Both the position numbers and the translations under genes were made by a program. The notes below the pieces were generated by a model. That model had not been told where the DNA came from. It ran no database searches and saw only the letters and a list, made by a program, of their open reading frames with translations. This document shows, piece after piece, positions 43,341-43,431 of a stretch of DNA of 43,431 nucleotides. Location of the stretch: NCBI GenBank assembly GCA_900114885.1, contig FOUN01000021.1, positions 1 to 43,431 on the forward strand, given 5' to 3'. Every line of letters begins with the position of its first letter. Within the stretch, counting starts at the first letter, position 1. This stretch comes from Psychrobacillus psychrodurans. Lineage in GTDB: Bacteria > Bacillota > Bacilli > Bacillales_A > Planococcaceae.

Positions 43341-43431
43341 CTGTACCCTATAAGATAGACACTTTAAAAAAGGTCATCTTATAGGGTCTTTTTGTTTATA
43401 ATGAAAAAAACAGTATTCGGAGCGATAAATT
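43341..43431 (+). other. hairpin and start of an unknown element at the window edge
   Basis: ACCCTATAAGAT (43345-43356) and ATCTTATAGGGT (43376-43387) are perfect 12-bp inverted repeats, followed by CTTTTTG. This can be the spoIVB terminator, but the 19-base loop is long. An ATG at 43401 opens a frame (MKKTVFGAIN...) that leaves the window. The TGTACCCTATAAGATAGACA end resembles insertion-sequence ends of the IS3 type, so a mobile element may start here; too little is visible to decide. Confidence 0.35.

Overview
The window is about 43 kb of chromosome from a low-GC, endospore-forming Gram-positive of the order Bacillales. Gene content and order follow the Bacillus subtilis yqg-comG-gcv-yqh-spoIIIA-acc-nusB-recN-spoIVB region closely. 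Protein style (short sporulation proteins, a B12-dependent ribonucleotide reductase here, DUF2626 and DUF2759 small proteins) suggests a Planococcaceae-type relative such as Psychrobacillus; that placement is inference. No rRNA or tRNA gene and no CRISPR array was seen.

Layout. 1-880 is a gene-free tract holding GC-rich dispersed repeats. 882-1699 (minus) carries two small membrane-anchored proteins. 1874-7212 runs rpmG, 5-formyl-THF cyclo-ligase, yqgQ, an LTA-synthase-family protein, a lipoprotein (yqgU), a small minus-strand membrane protein (yqgW) and a metallo-hydrolase (yqgX); gluP and glcK, found here in B. subtilis, are absent. A DUF2626 protein and a Cys-rich HTH regulator (both minus) precede the seven-gene comG pseudopilus/DNA-uptake operon (8820-12558) and aroK. 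A tandem glycine riboswitch with terminator controls gcvT-gcvPA-gcvPB (13310-17482). A DinB protein, a minus-strand pair (YjoB-like AAA+ ATPase and DUF2809), a catalytically atypical rhodanese and lipM follow. A class II ribonucleotide reductase sits behind two NrdR-like boxes. Then come yqhR, yqhT and efp.

The spoIIIA region (27081-29774) is the most unusual part. spoIIIAA and spoIIIAB are missing; a GC-rich tract with about 61-bp tandem repeats and a possible sigma-E promoter lies in their place. SpoIIIAE lacks the N-terminal extracellular part, SpoIIIAF is reduced to about 49 residues, SpoIIIAG is short, and both AF and AG have no ATG/GTG/TTG start although each has a good ribosome binding site. 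accB-accC-yqhY, nusB, folD, xseA-xseB-ispA-dxs-yqxC, argR, recN and a compact spoIVB complete the window.

How the genes work together: glycine cleavage feeds one-carbon units to the folate enzymes (cyclo-ligase, FolD). LipM supplies octanoyl groups towards protein lipoylation, which GcvH needs. AccB/AccC start fatty-acid synthesis; IspA and Dxs make isoprenoid precursors. ComG proteins build the competence pseudopilus. SpoIIIA and SpoIVB act at engulfment and sigma-K activation. Two families of dispersed intergenic repeats punctuate the gene-free stretches.
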